Below, piece by piece: positions 20,628 to 29,943 of a stretch of 64,000 bases of DNA. The notes under the pieces are model-generated. The model saw only the letters and a program-made list of their open reading frames with translations. It had not been told where the DNA came from and searched no databases. Position 1 is the stretch's first letter. Each line of letters starts with the position of its first letter. The translations under genes were made by a program, and so were the position numbers. The stretch is from contig NZ_CVSW01000032.1 in the NCBI RefSeq assembly GCF_001180265.1, forward strand, positions 1 through 64,000, read 5' to 3'. The DNA is from Prochlorococcus marinus. GTDB taxonomy: Bacteria > Cyanobacteriota > Cyanobacteriia > PCC-6307 > Cyanobiaceae.

Positions 20628-21680
20628 TTAATCTCTTATAGCATTTCTTATGAAATCTGGAGTATCAACAACTCTTTTAAGTTTTTTAAAGTCATCCAAA
20701 ACCTGTCCACAACCATTAACTACACAAAGCAAAGGGTTTTCTGCGATATGAGTAAAAATTCCTGTTTCATCGCTTAATAAATCATTAATACCTCTCACTA
20801 AAGCTCCACCTCCTGCAAGCATAATCCCTCTATCAACAATATCTGCAGCAAGTTCAGGGGGAGTTCGCTCTAAAGTTCTTTTTACAGCTTCCACTATTTT
20901 GCTAAGTGTTTCAGACATGGCTTCTCTGATTTCTCCTGAAGTCAAAGTGACTGACCTAGGTAGACCAGATAAAAGATGTAGACCTCTTACCTCTAAAGTA
21001 GTTTTATCAAAATCATCATCAGGAAATGCAGATCCAATCTTAATTTTAATATCTTCTGCAGTTCTCTCTCCAACAACTAAGTTGTGAACTTTTTTAAGAT
21101 ATAGTGCAATTGACTCATTTATTTCATCGCCAGCTATTCGAACAGATTCACTCAAAACAGTTCCACCTAAACTTAATACTGCGACTTCAGTAGTGCCTCC
21201 ACCAATATCAACAATCATAGTTCCAATTGGCTCAGTAACTGGTAATGACGCCCCTATCGCTGCTGCAACGGGTTCATCAATTAGGTGTACTTCTCTAGCT
21301 CCGGCTAATCCAGCTTCTCTTACTGCTCTTCGCTCAACACTAGTAACTCCACTTGGGATACCAATTACTATTCTTGGGGCTATTATCCCTTTGCCTTCGT
21401 TACATTTTTGAATAAATGTTTTTATCATTTGTTCTGCAGCATCAAAATCTGCGATAACACCGTCTCTTAGTGGTCTTACAGCTCTTATATTGCCGGGAGT
21501 CCTTCCAAGCATTAACTTAGCTTCTTTACCAACAGCTAATGGAATGCCTTCTTCTAAATCCATAGCTACCACAGAAGGTTCTTGTAAAACAACGCCCTTG
21601 CCTGATACGTGTATAAGAGTATTGGCCGTTCCCAAATCTATACCAATATCTCTAGAAAATTTAAATCTGTTAAAAATCAC
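20628..21680 (-). CDS. mreB: Actin-like cytoskeletal protein MreB
   Basis: MreB forms membrane-bound filaments that position cell-wall synthesis. The 350-residue protein carries the actin-fold nucleotide motifs: phosphate 1 [12 protein letters not shown] (about 14-25), phosphate 2 [16 protein letters not shown] (about 158-173) and the adenosine motif [13 protein letters not shown] (about 284). It is the first gene of mreB-mreC-mreD and is divergent from ssb over 131 bases in which I see no further feature. Confidence 0.98.
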   Translation of the reverse strand: MIFNRFKFSRDIGIDLGTANTLIHVSGKGVVLQEPSVVAMDLEEGIPLAVGKEAKLMLGRTPGNIRAVRPLRDGVIADFDAAEQMIKTFIQKCNEGKGIIAPRIVIGIPSGVTSVERRAVREAGLAGAREVHLIDEPVAAAIGASLPVTEPIGTMIVDIGGGTTEVAVLSLGGTVLSESVRIAGDEINESIALYLKKVHNLVVGERTAEDIKIKIGSAFPDDDFDKTTLEVRGLHLLSGLPRSVTLTSGEIREAMSETLSKIVEAVKRTLERTPPELAADIVDRGIMLAGGGALVRGINDLLSDETGIFTHIAENPLLCVVNGCGQVLDDFKKLKRVVDTPDFIRNAIRD

Positions 21681-21811
21681 AATTAAAATTCTTTTTATAA
21701 ATAATATATCTATTTTTTAGTAAGCTCTCAGAAATCTGTCGTTTAGTTATGAATAGCACGCAAAACTTTGAGCAAAATCTGGAAATATGAGTAGTATTAA
21801 GAAAAAAAATT

Positions 21812-22183
21812 ATGGCAATTAACACTATTAACTTAGTTGGCAGAGCGGGAAGAGAACCAGATGTCAGATATTTTGAATCTGGCAGTATCGTAGCAAATTT
21901 CACGCTTGCAGTTAACAGAAGAAGCAGAGATGAGGAGCCCGACTGGTTTAATTTAGAAATATGGGGCAAGCAAGCACAAATAGCCGCAGATTACGTTAAG
22001 AAAGGATCTTTAATTGGAATTACAGGAAGCTTTAAAATTGATAGTTGGAAAGATAAAAATACTGGTGAAGATAGATATAAACCTGTTGTTAGGGTAGATA
22101 GATTAAATTTACTAGGCTCCCGCAAAGAGTCCGATAATAGCCAATATTCTAATAGTAGTAACTCTAGTGAAATCCCTTTTTAA
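21812..22183 (+). CDS. ssb: Single-stranded DNA-binding protein
   Basis: SSB coats single-stranded DNA during replication and repair. An OB fold fills about residues 1-105 (MAINTINLVGRAGREPDVRY; FTLAVNRRSRDEEPDWFNLE). The serine/asparagine-rich linker is very short and the end is SSEIPF, a reduced version of the usual DDDIPF protein-docking tip. The 123-residue length is at the short end for bacterial SSB. The stop overlaps that of the convergent DedA gene by 4 bases. Confidence 0.95.
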   Translation: MAINTINLVGRAGREPDVRYFESGSIVANFTLAVNRRSRDEEPDWFNLEIWGKQAQIAADYVKKGSLIGITGSFKIDSWKDKNTGEDRYKPVVRVDRLNLLGSRKESDNSQYSNSSNSSEIPF

Positions 22184-22839
22184 GCTCTGTTTTTTTTAAA
22201 TAATCTAATAAGTATTCTTAAAAAGAAATATAAGATAATTAAAATTAAAATTGGCTTTACTACGTATTTTATTTGATCTAAATAATTTTCAATTATTGGA
22301 TAATTTTCACCAAATAAATAACCTGCATAAGTTAGAAGTGCTACCCATATCAAGCTCCCAAATGTAGTCCAAATCAAAAATTTTCTTAATGGCATGAGTT
22401 CTATGCCAGCTGGAACTGAAATTAAAGTTCTTATACCTGGTACTAATCTGCCCCAAAAAACTAAAGAAACTCCGTATTTATCAAACCACCTTTTACTTTT
22501 ACTTAAATCATTAGAAGAAATTCCTAGATATTTTCCTTTTTTATCAAGAAAATTAGAAAGTCTTTTTTCATTTACTAATCTACCTAAATAATACCAAGGC
22601 AATGATCCTAAAATGGTTCCAAGTAATCCCCAAAAAACTAAAATATAGAAATTCAATTTTTGTTGATAAACGAAAAACCCACCTAATGGCATGATTATTT
22701 CCGAAGGAATTGGAGGTATTATGTTTTCCAAAAACATAGCCAAACAAATAGTAAGGTATGCAATTATTGAATTCTTTTCAACAGCCAAACTAATATAGTC
22801 GGGGATTGAAGTAAGAAAATTTACAAAAATAAAACTCAA
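22180..22839 (-). CDS. DedA-family membrane protein
   Basis: DedA proteins (SNARE-associated/VTT domain) are polytopic inner-membrane proteins linked to lipid transport and membrane homeostasis. The 219-residue sequence has about five hydrophobic segments. It shows the family pattern: FLENIIPPIPSEIIMPLGGFFVYQ (F-L-E-N and P-P-x-P-S-E region, about 37-60), FDKYGVSLVFWGRLVPGIRT (about 115-134), and PAGIELMPLRKFLIWTTFGS. It lies 2 bases after ahcY on the same strand. Confidence 0.93.
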   Translation of the reverse strand: MSFIFVNFLTSIPDYISLAVEKNSIIAYLTICLAMFLENIIPPIPSEIIMPLGGFFVYQQKLNFYILVFWGLLGTILGSLPWYYLGRLVNEKRLSNFLDKKGKYLGISSNDLSKSKRWFDKYGVSLVFWGRLVPGIRTLISVPAGIELMPLRKFLIWTTFGSLIWVALLTYAGYLFGENYPIIENYLDQIKYVVKPILILIILYFFLRILIRLFKKNRA

Positions 22840-22841
22840 AC

Positions 22842-24260
22842 TTAGTATCTATAAAGCTCTGGTTTATAAGGTCCCTCAACAGAGACATTAATGTAATCAG
22901 CTTGTTCTTTAGTTAATTTTGTTAATTTTGCACCAATTTTTTCTAGATGTAATCTAGCTACCATTTCATCTAAATGTTTTGGTAAAACATAAACCTCCTT
23001 AGCATATTTTTCTGACTTATTGAAAAGTTCAATTTGAGCTAATACTTGATTAGTAAAAGAATTACTCATAACAAAACTTGGATGTCCAGTAGCACAACCT
23101 AAGTTAACTAATCTACCTTCGGCTAAAAGAATTATTTTATTGCCACTTGGTAAAGTTATGTGATCAACCTGAGGCTTAATATTTTCCCATGGATAATTTT
23201 TCAATGAAGCCACATCAATTTCATTATCGAAATGACCGATATTACAGACTATGGCCTCATCTTTCATCTTGACAAGATTTTTATTTGTTATTACCTGATA
23301 GTTCCCAGTAGCTGTAACAAATATATCTATATCTTCAACAACCTCGTCAAGCGTTACGACGCTATAACCTTCCATTGCTGCTTGAAGAGCACATATTGGG
23401 TCAACTTCAGCAACTTTTACAATTGCGCCAAGTCCTCTTAGAGACTGGGCTGAACCTTTACCTACATCACCAAAACCAATGACAAGTGCTACTTTTCCAG
23501 CAATCATTACATCGGTAGCGCGCTTAATGCTATCAACTAAAGATTCCCTACAGCCGTACAAATTATCAAATTTGCTCTTAGTTACTGAATCATTAACGTT
23601 AATAGCTGGGAAAGGTAAGGCATTTTGCTTTTGAAGTTGATAAAGTCTTGCAACTCCCGTTGTAGTTTCTTCAGTGACACCAATAATATTACTCTTAATT
23701 CTAGAATAGAAGTTACTATCATTTTCCAACTTAGACCTAATAGAATTATATAAAGCAATTTCTTCTTCATTTTCAGGATTATCTAAAACAGATAAATCTT
23801 TTTCTGCTTTACTTCCTAATATCAATAAACCAGTTGCATCTCCCCCATCATCAAGAATCATATTTGGAGAGTCTGAACCCCAATCGAGGATATAGTGGGT
23901 ATATTGCCAATATTCTTCAAGAGTCTCACCTTTTTTTGCATATACAGAAATTCCCTGATCTGCAATAGCTGCAGCGGCATGATCTTGAGTTGAAAAAATA
24001 TTGCATGAAGCCCATTTTACTTCTGCTCCAAGATCAACAAGAGTTTCTATTAAGACTGCTGTTTGAATAGTCATATGAAGACTTCCAGCTATTTTTGCAC
24101 CTTTTAGTGGCTTCTCAGATTGATATTTATCTCTTAGTGCCATTAAGCCGGGCATTTCCGTTTCGGCAATCTTAATTTCTTTACGACCAAAATCTGATAA
24201 AGACATATCAGCAATTACGTAATTTGGTATGGAGGTTTTAACTGAGTTTGCGATAACCAT
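22842..24260 (-). CDS. ahcY: S-adenosylhomocysteine hydrolase
   Basis: AhcY splits S-adenosylhomocysteine into adenosine and homocysteine, relieving product inhibition of methyltransferases. The 472-residue protein has the NAD-binding loop [13 protein letters not shown] (about 259-271). It also shows [14 protein letters not shown], the active-site EYWQYTH region near 118, and the conserved C-terminus [25 protein letters not shown], seen in pieces. It is divergent from tsaE over 51 bases; no SAH riboswitch is evident in that gap. Confidence 0.98.
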   Translation of the reverse strand: MVIANSVKTSIPNYVIADMSLSDFGRKEIKIAETEMPGLMALRDKYQSEKPLKGAKIAGSLHMTIQTAVLIETLVDLGAEVKWASCNIFSTQDHAAAAIADQGISVYAKKGETLEEYWQYTHYILDWGSDSPNMILDDGGDATGLLILGSKAEKDLSVLDNPENEEEIALYNSIRSKLENDSNFYSRIKSNIIGVTEETTTGVARLYQLQKQNALPFPAINVNDSVTKSKFDNLYGCRESLVDSIKRATDVMIAGKVALVIGFGDVGKGSAQSLRGLGAIVKVAEVDPICALQAAMEGYSVVTLDEVVEDIDIFVTATGNYQVITNKNLVKMKDEAIVCNIGHFDNEIDVASLKNYPWENIKPQVDHITLPSGNKIILLAEGRLVNLGCATGHPSFVMSNSFTNQVLAQIELFNKSEKYAKEVYVLPKHLDEMVARLHLEKIGAKLTKLTKEQADYINVSVEGPYKPELYRY

Positions 24261-24311
24261 ATCTAGTAAATACTTTTTCTATTAAACTATAAATGATTTT
24301 TGTGAAATTTT

Positions 24312-24749
24312 GTGTTTGTTGAGAATTTAACAGAAACTTTAAATTTAGGGAAAAAACTCTCACACAAATTAAATCCCCAATCAATTGTTTTATTACAAGG
24401 TCCGATTGGCGCTGGGAAAACTTCCTTTATTCAAGGGATTGCTAAAGGGTTATCAATCACTGAGGACATTACAAGCCCTACATTTTCGTTATCGCATCAC
24501 TATTACTCTGGAAAAATTCCACTCATTCACCTTGATTTATACAGGTTAGAAAATGTTTCTTCAGCAAAAGAAGTTTTTTTTTCAGAAGAAGAAGAAGCAA
24601 TACAAAGACAAGCTATTTTAGTTATTGAATGGCCAGAATTAATAGAAGCAGTTATTGATAATTTCTGGAAAATAGAAATTAGTTACGCAAAAAATTATGG
24701 AAGGCACTACGAGATAAGAGACCCCAAAAATTTATTAACATTCTCATAA
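24312..24749 (+). CDS. tsaE: tRNA threonylcarbamoyladenosine ATPase TsaE
   Basis: TsaE is the P-loop ATPase that works with TsaB and TsaD to make t6A37 in ANN-decoding tRNAs. The 145-residue protein has Walker A GPIGAGKTSFIQG (about 30-42), SPTFSLSHHY (about 56) and HLDLYRLEN (about 74), all family landmarks. It starts with GTG at 24312. Its last 43 bases overlap the 3' end of the convergent PfkB kinase, one of the longest gene overlaps in the window. Confidence 0.95.
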   Translation: MFVENLTETLNLGKKLSHKLNPQSIVLLQGPIGAGKTSFIQGIAKGLSITEDITSPTFSLSHHYYSGKIPLIHLDLYRLENVSSAKEVFFSEEEEAIQRQAILVIEWPELIEAVIDNFWKIEISYAKNYGRHYEIRDPKNLLTFS

Positions 24750-25705
24750 TATGGCTGTGGCTCAATAGCGCCTTCACCAAGACATGTTAATAATCCACAA
24801 ACACCTGCGAACTTAATGCAATTTTCTATCTCGAGTTCATTTGAAGGATAGCCAGAAGAAATTAATTTTGAAATTAAGCCAGCGAGAAAAGCATCGCCTG
24901 CGCCAGTTGTATCAACAATTTTTTGTGAAGTAGGAGTTTCTGTAATTCCCTGCAATCCATTGACATACCAAGCAATTGGATTTTTTCCATCAGTTATTAT
25001 TACATCTGGTCTATTAGACAATTGTTGAGATATTCGCAAGGGATTTTCATCCTCAAAAAACAAAGTTGCTTCTTCTTTAGCAAGTTTTAAAACATTTGAA
25101 TTATTTAAAAATTTCTTGATTAAATTAACTCTTGCAGCTTTACTAATTTCAGATGAAAAACTTGAATAATCCCAAAAGACCTCTCTCCAATTCAAATCAA
25201 TAACTATTTTGACTTCAAATTTTTTAGCTTTTTCTAGAAGAAAAAAAATAGTCTCTGCTGATATAGGAGATGATAATAAGATTGTTCCTGTAACCAAATA
25301 TTTTGTTTCTAGAAAAGATTTCTCCAAATTTAAAATTTCTTTTTCAATTAATTTCTTACTAAGAACTTCGTCAGCAAAGCAAGAATTAGAACTTGCTTCA
25401 AATCCTGAAAAAAAACGATCTCCAAATTGATCTCTATCTACATTTACCACGCGAGTAGATGAGTCATTGTCTAATTGCAAGAAATCTAAATTTACGTCTA
25501 ATTTATTAAATTGCTTAATAAATTTTTTTCCATAGTGATCACTACCCAAACTTCCTATAAATATTGAATCTATTTTTAATTTTCTTAATGAACAAGCAAC
25601 ATTAGCCGGCGCACCACCCAAAAAATCTGTAAATCCTTGATTTGACTTATTTCTGATTCTGTCTATTAAAGCCTCTCCAATACATATGACCTTTTTCTTT
25701 TTCAT
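24707..25705 (-). CDS. PfkB-family carbohydrate kinase, probably fructokinase
   Basis: A 332-residue ribokinase-fold sugar kinase. The N-terminal signature GGAPANVACSLRKL (about 30-43) and the C-terminal ATP/anion-hole motif DTTGAGDAFLAGL (about 265-277, catalytic Asp in GAGD) are both intact. Sequence style resembles cyanobacterial fructokinases, but ribokinase or another hexose kinase remains possible. It overlaps tsaE by 43 bases at its 3' end and is divergent from an alpha/beta hydrolase. Confidence 0.88.
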   Translation of the reverse strand: MKKKKVICIGEALIDRIRNKSNQGFTDFLGGAPANVACSLRKLKIDSIFIGSLGSDHYGKKFIKQFNKLDVNLDFLQLDNDSSTRVVNVDRDQFGDRFFSGFEASSNSCFADEVLSKKLIEKEILNLEKSFLETKYLVTGTILLSSPISAETIFFLLEKAKKFEVKIVIDLNWREVFWDYSSFSSEISKAARVNLIKKFLNNSNVLKLAKEEATLFFEDENPLRISQQLSNRPDVIITDGKNPIAWYVNGLQGITETPTSQKIVDTTGAGDAFLAGLISKLISSGYPSNELEIENCIKFAGVCGLLTCLGEGAIEPQPYYENVNKFLGSLIS

Positions 25706-25794
25706 AAAATAAACGCTTTTTCTTAATTAAGAATAATTTATTAAAAACGAATAATTTTTTTTTGAATTAAAGTTTAATTAAAAGCATATTCATA

Positions 25795-26709
25795 GTGTCT
25801 TTAAATAAATCTGAAACTTGGAAGTGGAAAAATTGGGAAATTTCTTGGTCTTTATCAAAAGAATCTACTTCTGAAAAAAATATTAAAATTTTATTAGTGC
25901 ATGGATTTGGGGCATCAAAAAATCACTGGAGACATAATCAAGATTTTCTTGGTAAATTCTCTAACTGCTACGCCATTGACTTATTAGGATTTGGAAAAAG
26001 CAGTCAGCCTAGTGCTTTATTAAATTACGAAACTGATAAAGAAAACTCAATTAAATATTCATTTGACTTATGGGGTAATCAAATATCAACATTTTGTGCA
26101 GAGGTTATAAAATCTCCAGTTTACTTAATAGGAAATTCAATAGGAGGTGTTATTGCATTGAAAGCTGCTGAAATCCTCAAAGATAATTGCAAAGGTGTCA
26201 TTTTAATTGATTGTGCACAAAGAACTATGGATGATAAACGCTTGAAAAAAAATGATATTTTGATGAATTTTCTCCGGCCCATATTAAAAACTTTTGTAAG
26301 GCAGAGAATAATTAGCAATACCCTTTTTACAAGAGCTGCTAATCCAAAAATTATAAAAAAAATACTTGAACAAGCTTACCCTTCAGGAAAAAATATCGAC
26401 GAAGAGTTGATTGAAATATTATATAAACCTTCTCAAAGAGAAAACTCTAAAGAAGCATTTCGTGGTTTTATTAACTTATTTGATGACTATCTTGCTACTG
26501 ACCTTTTCGATAAGGTTGATGCTCCAATCCAATTGATTTGGGGAGAAAAAGATCCTTGGGAATCTTTAAATGAAGCAAGAGAGTGGAAGAAAAAATTTAG
26601 AAATATAAAAAGATTAGATATCATTAATGGTGCCGGTCATTGTCCTCATGATGAAGAACCTGAAAAAACAAATAAATTAATAAATGAATTTATTCAAGAA
26701 ACAAAGTAA
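25795..26709 (+). CDS. Alpha/beta-fold hydrolase
   Basis: A 304-residue alpha/beta hydrolase. The catalytic triad is readable: nucleophile elbow GNSIGG (Ser about 115), acid in LIWGEKDPWE (Asp about 252) and histidine in NGAGHCPHDEEPE (about 282). HGFGASKNHWRHN (about 36) forms the oxyanion-hole region. It starts with GTG at 25795. There is no signal peptide, so it is probably cytoplasmic. The substrate is unknown; related cyanobacterial and chloroplast proteins act on lipid or pigment esters. Its end overlaps the sigma factor gene by 16 bases. Confidence 0.88.
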   Translation: MSLNKSETWKWKNWEISWSLSKESTSEKNIKILLVHGFGASKNHWRHNQDFLGKFSNCYAIDLLGFGKSSQPSALLNYETDKENSIKYSFDLWGNQISTFCAEVIKSPVYLIGNSIGGVIALKAAEILKDNCKGVILIDCAQRTMDDKRLKKNDILMNFLRPILKTFVRQRIISNTLFTRAANPKIIKKILEQAYPSGKNIDEELIEILYKPSQRENSKEAFRGFINLFDDYLATDLFDKVDAPIQLIWGEKDPWESLNEAREWKKKFRNIKRLDIINGAGHCPHDEEPEKTNKLINEFIQETK

Positions 26710-27695
26710 GCTTCCACATTATCACTAAGTCTTCTCAAGCCTCTTAATCCATCTCGCTCAAGGTTTCTTACTCGATCTCTACTTATGCCTAGTACTCTTC
26801 CTATACCTGTAAGAGACATTGGTTCGTCTCCGTCCATACCATATCTCATTCTTAAAACTCTACATTGAAGATCTGGCAATTGATGTAAAAGGGAATGAAG
26901 ATCGCCTCTCATACAATCCATTTCTATTTGTTCATCTGGTAAATCCTCTCCACCTGCAAGCAAATCTAATAAAACAGTATCTTCACCATCACCAACTTTT
27001 GTTTCAAGACTAACTGGCTGTCCAGCTTTGCACATTAAATCTTTAACATCATCTTCTGGTAGTTCTACGTATTTTGCTAGTTCACTTACCGTTGGAGTTC
27101 TAGACATTTCTTGGCTTAGCTCTCTTTGACCTTTTTTCAACTTATTCAGCATTTCAGTTATGTGAATGGGTAACCTTATGGCTCTACTTTTTTCAGCTAT
27201 TGCTCTTGTAATTCCTTGTCTAATCCACCAATATGCATATGTTGAAAACTTATAGCCTCTGGCTGGATCAAATTTTTCAACTCCCCTCACTAAACCTATT
27301 GTGCCTTCTTGAATTAAATCTAGTAACTCCATATTTCTTTTAGTGTATTTTTTTGCAACACTTACAACCAATCTTAAATTAGCTGCAACCATTCTTTCTT
27401 TTGCCCTCTGTCCTGCTCTAAGTCTTCTTTTTATTACAGAAGTAGATAAATTTAATTTATCTGATAGTTCCTCAATACTTGGTTTATCTCCAGTTAATTC
27501 AATGAGTTCCAATTCTGCTCTTTCAACTTGCATATATTCTTGAACCTGCCTACCCAAAGTAATTTCTTGCTCGTGGGATAATAAAGGGACTCTTCCTATA
27601 TCCCTTAAATAAGACCTAACAAGATCAACATCATTACTAGCTTTTAAGCTGGATATTGTAGCTAATTTATTTTCACTCAATGTTTCAGAAGACAT
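26694..27695 (-). CDS. RNA polymerase sigma factor, sigma-70 group 2
   Basis: A primary-like but probably non-essential sigma factor. Region 1.2 is at VRSYLRDIGRVPLLSHEQE. Region 2 holds the core-binding and -10 recognition helix (DLIQEGTIGLVRGVEKFD; YKFSTYAYWWIRQGITRAI). Region 3 lies around PTVSELAKYVELPEDDVK, and region 4.2 is the helix-turn-helix LTGIGRVLGISRDRVRNLE. It lacks a long region 1.1. I take the ATG at 27695 (MSSETLSENK, 333 residues) rather than the one at 27728, because the extra 11 residues look like leader sequence. It overlaps the alpha/beta hydrolase by 16 bases. Confidence 0.93.
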   Translation of the reverse strand: MSSETLSENKLATISSLKASNDVDLVRSYLRDIGRVPLLSHEQEITLGRQVQEYMQVERAELELIELTGDKPSIEELSDKLNLSTSVIKRRLRAGQRAKERMVAANLRLVVSVAKKYTKRNMELLDLIQEGTIGLVRGVEKFDPARGYKFSTYAYWWIRQGITRAIAEKSRAIRLPIHITEMLNKLKKGQRELSQEMSRTPTVSELAKYVELPEDDVKDLMCKAGQPVSLETKVGDGEDTVLLDLLAGGEDLPDEQIEMDCMRGDLHSLLHQLPDLQCRVLRMRYGMDGDEPMSLTGIGRVLGISRDRVRNLERDGLRGLRRLSDNVEAYFVS

Positions 27696-27795
27696 AAAAT
27701 GTAGATAATGTTTTGTAAACAATACCATTAAGAAATGTAAAGTTAAACAAAAAAATCCACATTTTTACAAAAATGAGAATAAATACCTAGTGAAA

Positions 27796-29202
27796 TTATA
27801 TTATTGAGGAACTTAATAGCCATTTTGCAGTACTTAGATAAATAAATACACCTGCAATATCGGTAACAGTGGTAATGAAAGGAGAGGACATTAAAGCCGG
27901 ATCTAGTTTCATTCTATCAAACAATAAAGGGAGAATAGCACCTGTTGTAGCAGCTAAAGTGGTTATAGATATTAAACTTATGGCCACTGCAGAAGCTATT
28001 AAAGGTCCTTCTCCCTGCCACCAAGCAAAAGGAAATACTACTAGCATCATGAAAATACCTAAAAGAGCGCCTGTTATTGCCTCCTTAACTACTGCCTTAA
28101 TTGCACCAAGAGACTTCAATTTTTGAGTACTCAAACCTCTAATAACGACTGTTGAACTTTGAGCTCCAACATTTCCCCCAGTACCTATTAGCAATGGAAT
28201 AAATGCAGCCAGCAAAACTATTTCTTTTAGTATTTGATCGTTCATAGCTATAACTTTTGTAGTCAAACCATTTGCCAAGACCAAAATTAACAACCACAAA
28301 ATTCTCCGTCGAGCTATCGTGAACAAACTACTTTGAAAATAATCATCTTCATCTCCAGGCTGAACTGCCCCAGCCGCATAAATATCTCTTGTAGCTTCTT
28401 GCTCTATAACATCAATTAAATCATCAACAGTTACTATCCCAACGAGTCTTTTTTCTTTATCAACAACAGGGAGTGCTAAAAAATCGTATCTTTGGATTGC
28501 TCTTGCGACCTCTTCTTGATTAGTATTTGTAGAAATATTAACTACATCTTTCGTCATAACATCCCCAATTGGCTTAGATGGATCAGCCGTTACAAGGTCT
28601 CTCAAAGAAAGAATACCTGTTAGATGTCTTTCTTTGTCGGTTACATATAAACTGTAAATTGTTTCTGTGTATGGAGCTCTCTTTCTTACCAAAGACAGAG
28701 CTTCATCTGCTGTTTGCATCTCTTTAAGATCTATGAATTCAGTTGTCATTAATCTTCCAGCAGTTTCAGGCTCATATCCAAGTAATTCAGCTGTAACCTT
28801 TCTCTCGCCAGGACTAAGGGCAGATAAAAATTTTCGTACAACTTTTGCGGGTAATTCATCAAAGAGTTGAACTCTATCATCAGGAGACATTTTCTCAACA
28901 ATTTCTAAAACTTCTCCAGAACGAAGTCTGTCTAATAAAGTTTGCTGAACTATTGGATCTAAATATTCATAAACTTCAATTGCCTCATTTTTCTTTAACA
29001 ATCGAAATGCTAATGCTTGTAATATTAATGGAAGGCTTCCAATAGCATCTGCAATATCAACAGGTTGAGAAGGTTCTAAAAGTAACTTTGCCTCATCATA
29101 ATTGCCTGCGATGAGCAACTCTTCAAGTTGAATAGTAATATTTTCTCGAGCACTTAAATCTGAAGATAAAGATGTAATCCCCTCAAGATTATTTTCAGAC
29201 AT
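27796..29202 (-). CDS. mgtE: Magnesium channel/transporter MgtE
   Basis: MgtE is a magnesium-gated Mg2+ channel. The 468-residue protein has the N-terminal superhelical domain (about 20-140), two CBS domains (about 145-270; DVMTKDVVNISTNTNQEEVA, RLVGIVTVDDLIDVIE) and five membrane helices (about 300-465). The pore signature PLLIGTGGNVGAQSS lies near 335. It is in a long minus-strand run after two crcB genes, which groups two ion-homeostasis functions. Confidence 0.96.
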   Translation of the reverse strand: MSENNLEGITSLSSDLSARENITIQLEELLIAGNYDEAKLLLEPSQPVDIADAIGSLPLILQALAFRLLKKNEAIEVYEYLDPIVQQTLLDRLRSGEVLEIVEKMSPDDRVQLFDELPAKVVRKFLSALSPGERKVTAELLGYEPETAGRLMTTEFIDLKEMQTADEALSLVRKRAPYTETIYSLYVTDKERHLTGILSLRDLVTADPSKPIGDVMTKDVVNISTNTNQEEVARAIQRYDFLALPVVDKEKRLVGIVTVDDLIDVIEQEATRDIYAAGAVQPGDEDDYFQSSLFTIARRRILWLLILVLANGLTTKVIAMNDQILKEIVLLAAFIPLLIGTGGNVGAQSSTVVIRGLSTQKLKSLGAIKAVVKEAITGALLGIFMMLVVFPFAWWQGEGPLIASAVAISLISITTLAATTGAILPLLFDRMKLDPALMSSPFITTVTDIAGVFIYLSTAKWLLSSSII

Positions 29203-29243
29203 AGATATATCCTAATCAAAGTTTCAAAACTATTATAAGAAAT

Positions 29244-29573
29244 TTAAGTAATTTTTCTACTTATCCAAGACCCGAAATACATTGTGAATAGGTTAATAAT
29301 TATGATTAAATTAAAAAAAATAATGAATTTTATCCAATCTCCTTGATTTAAAATTTTGTACAAAAAATATATAAATCCAGTGAAAGATGTAAAGCACGAA
29401 CAGAATCCACTTAATAAAATTTTTTCTTTCGAGAAACTTAAGTTTTTTTCAATAACAAAACCAAAAAAAAACGAACCAATAATTGAAACAATGAAATTAT
29501 TATTTATTAATACCCTTAAAAAAGTTGCTAAATAACATGCTAAAAGTAAATGTATCAAAATTTTTATTTTCAC
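29244..29573 (-). CDS. crcB: CrcB/Fluc fluoride channel subunit, divergent copy
   Basis: A 109-residue protein with four hydrophobic helices, matching the CrcB (Fluc) dual-topology fluoride channels. The TM1 arginine (LATFLRVLI) and the TM3 motif, here GFCSCFTSFTGF, are recognisable, but the usual G-G-x-T-T-F-S is degraded. The conserved TM2 asparagine is Ser (IVSIIGSFFFG). It starts 1 base after the other crcB, so the two are probably co-translated subunits of one heteromeric channel. Assignment rests on motif remnants plus the tandem arrangement. Confidence 0.8.
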   Translation of the reverse strand: MKIKILIHLLLACYLATFLRVLINNNFIVSIIGSFFFGFVIEKNLSFSKEKILLSGFCSCFTSFTGFIYFLYKILNQGDWIKFIIFFNLIIIINLFTMYFGSWISRKIT

Positions 29574-29574
29574 T

Positions 29575-29940
29575 TTAAAAAAATTTTGTCAAACAGTAAC
29601 CTAAATAAAAGAAAAGAATAGAAATCAATATTACTTCAACATAATGAAAAAATAATCTTATGTATTTCCTCTTCTTAAATAAAATAAATAGCTGGTATAT
29701 AAAGGAAGAAAATGTGCTAAAACAACCTAAAAAACCAGTATAAAATAACAATAAGATGTCGTTATTAACAAAATCTAATACTACAAAAATTCCCAAAAAA
29801 AATGATGCTATAAAATTAACTATAGATGTATTTTGAATATCAAAAAATATACTTTTTTTGAAGTTATTTTGTATAACTATTCTCAGTGTTAATCCAAAAG
29901 TACTCCCTAATAAAACAATGTTTATTGATTCAATATCCAA
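29575..29940 (-). CDS. crcB: CrcB/Fluc fluoride channel subunit
   Basis: A 121-residue, four-helix membrane protein of the CrcB (Fluc) family, which exports fluoride. The TM1 motif GSTFGLTLRIVI, TM2 asparagine in SIVNFIASFFLG, and TM3 motif GFLGCFSTFSSF with its two phenylalanines are close to family consensus. It lies 3 bases after the SH3-domain gene and 1 base before its paralogue. No fluoride riboswitch fits in these gaps. Its strong A/T bias has altered many hydrophobic positions toward Ile, Leu and Phe. Confidence 0.87.
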   Translation of the reverse strand: MDIESINIVLLGSTFGLTLRIVIQNNFKKSIFFDIQNTSIVNFIASFFLGIFVVLDFVNNDILLLFYTGFLGCFSTFSSFIYQLFILFKKRKYIRLFFHYVEVILISILFFYLGYCLTKFF

Positions 29941-29943
29941 ACT

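Noticed and set aside
24261-24311. SAH riboswitch upstream of ahcY
   Set aside because: The 51-base divergent gap is AT-rich and has none of the conserved G/C-rich aptamer sequence.
27711-27745. Two TTTACA-like boxes upstream of the sigma factor gene, resembling the RpaB HLR1 direct repeat
   Set aside because: The spacing between boxes is about 22 bases rather than the roughly 10 expected for HLR1, and flanking bases do not fit.
29941-29943. Fluoride riboswitch expected upstream of crcB
   Set aside because: The gap before crcB is only 3 bases and the gene is inside a translationally coupled run; no aptamer can fit.
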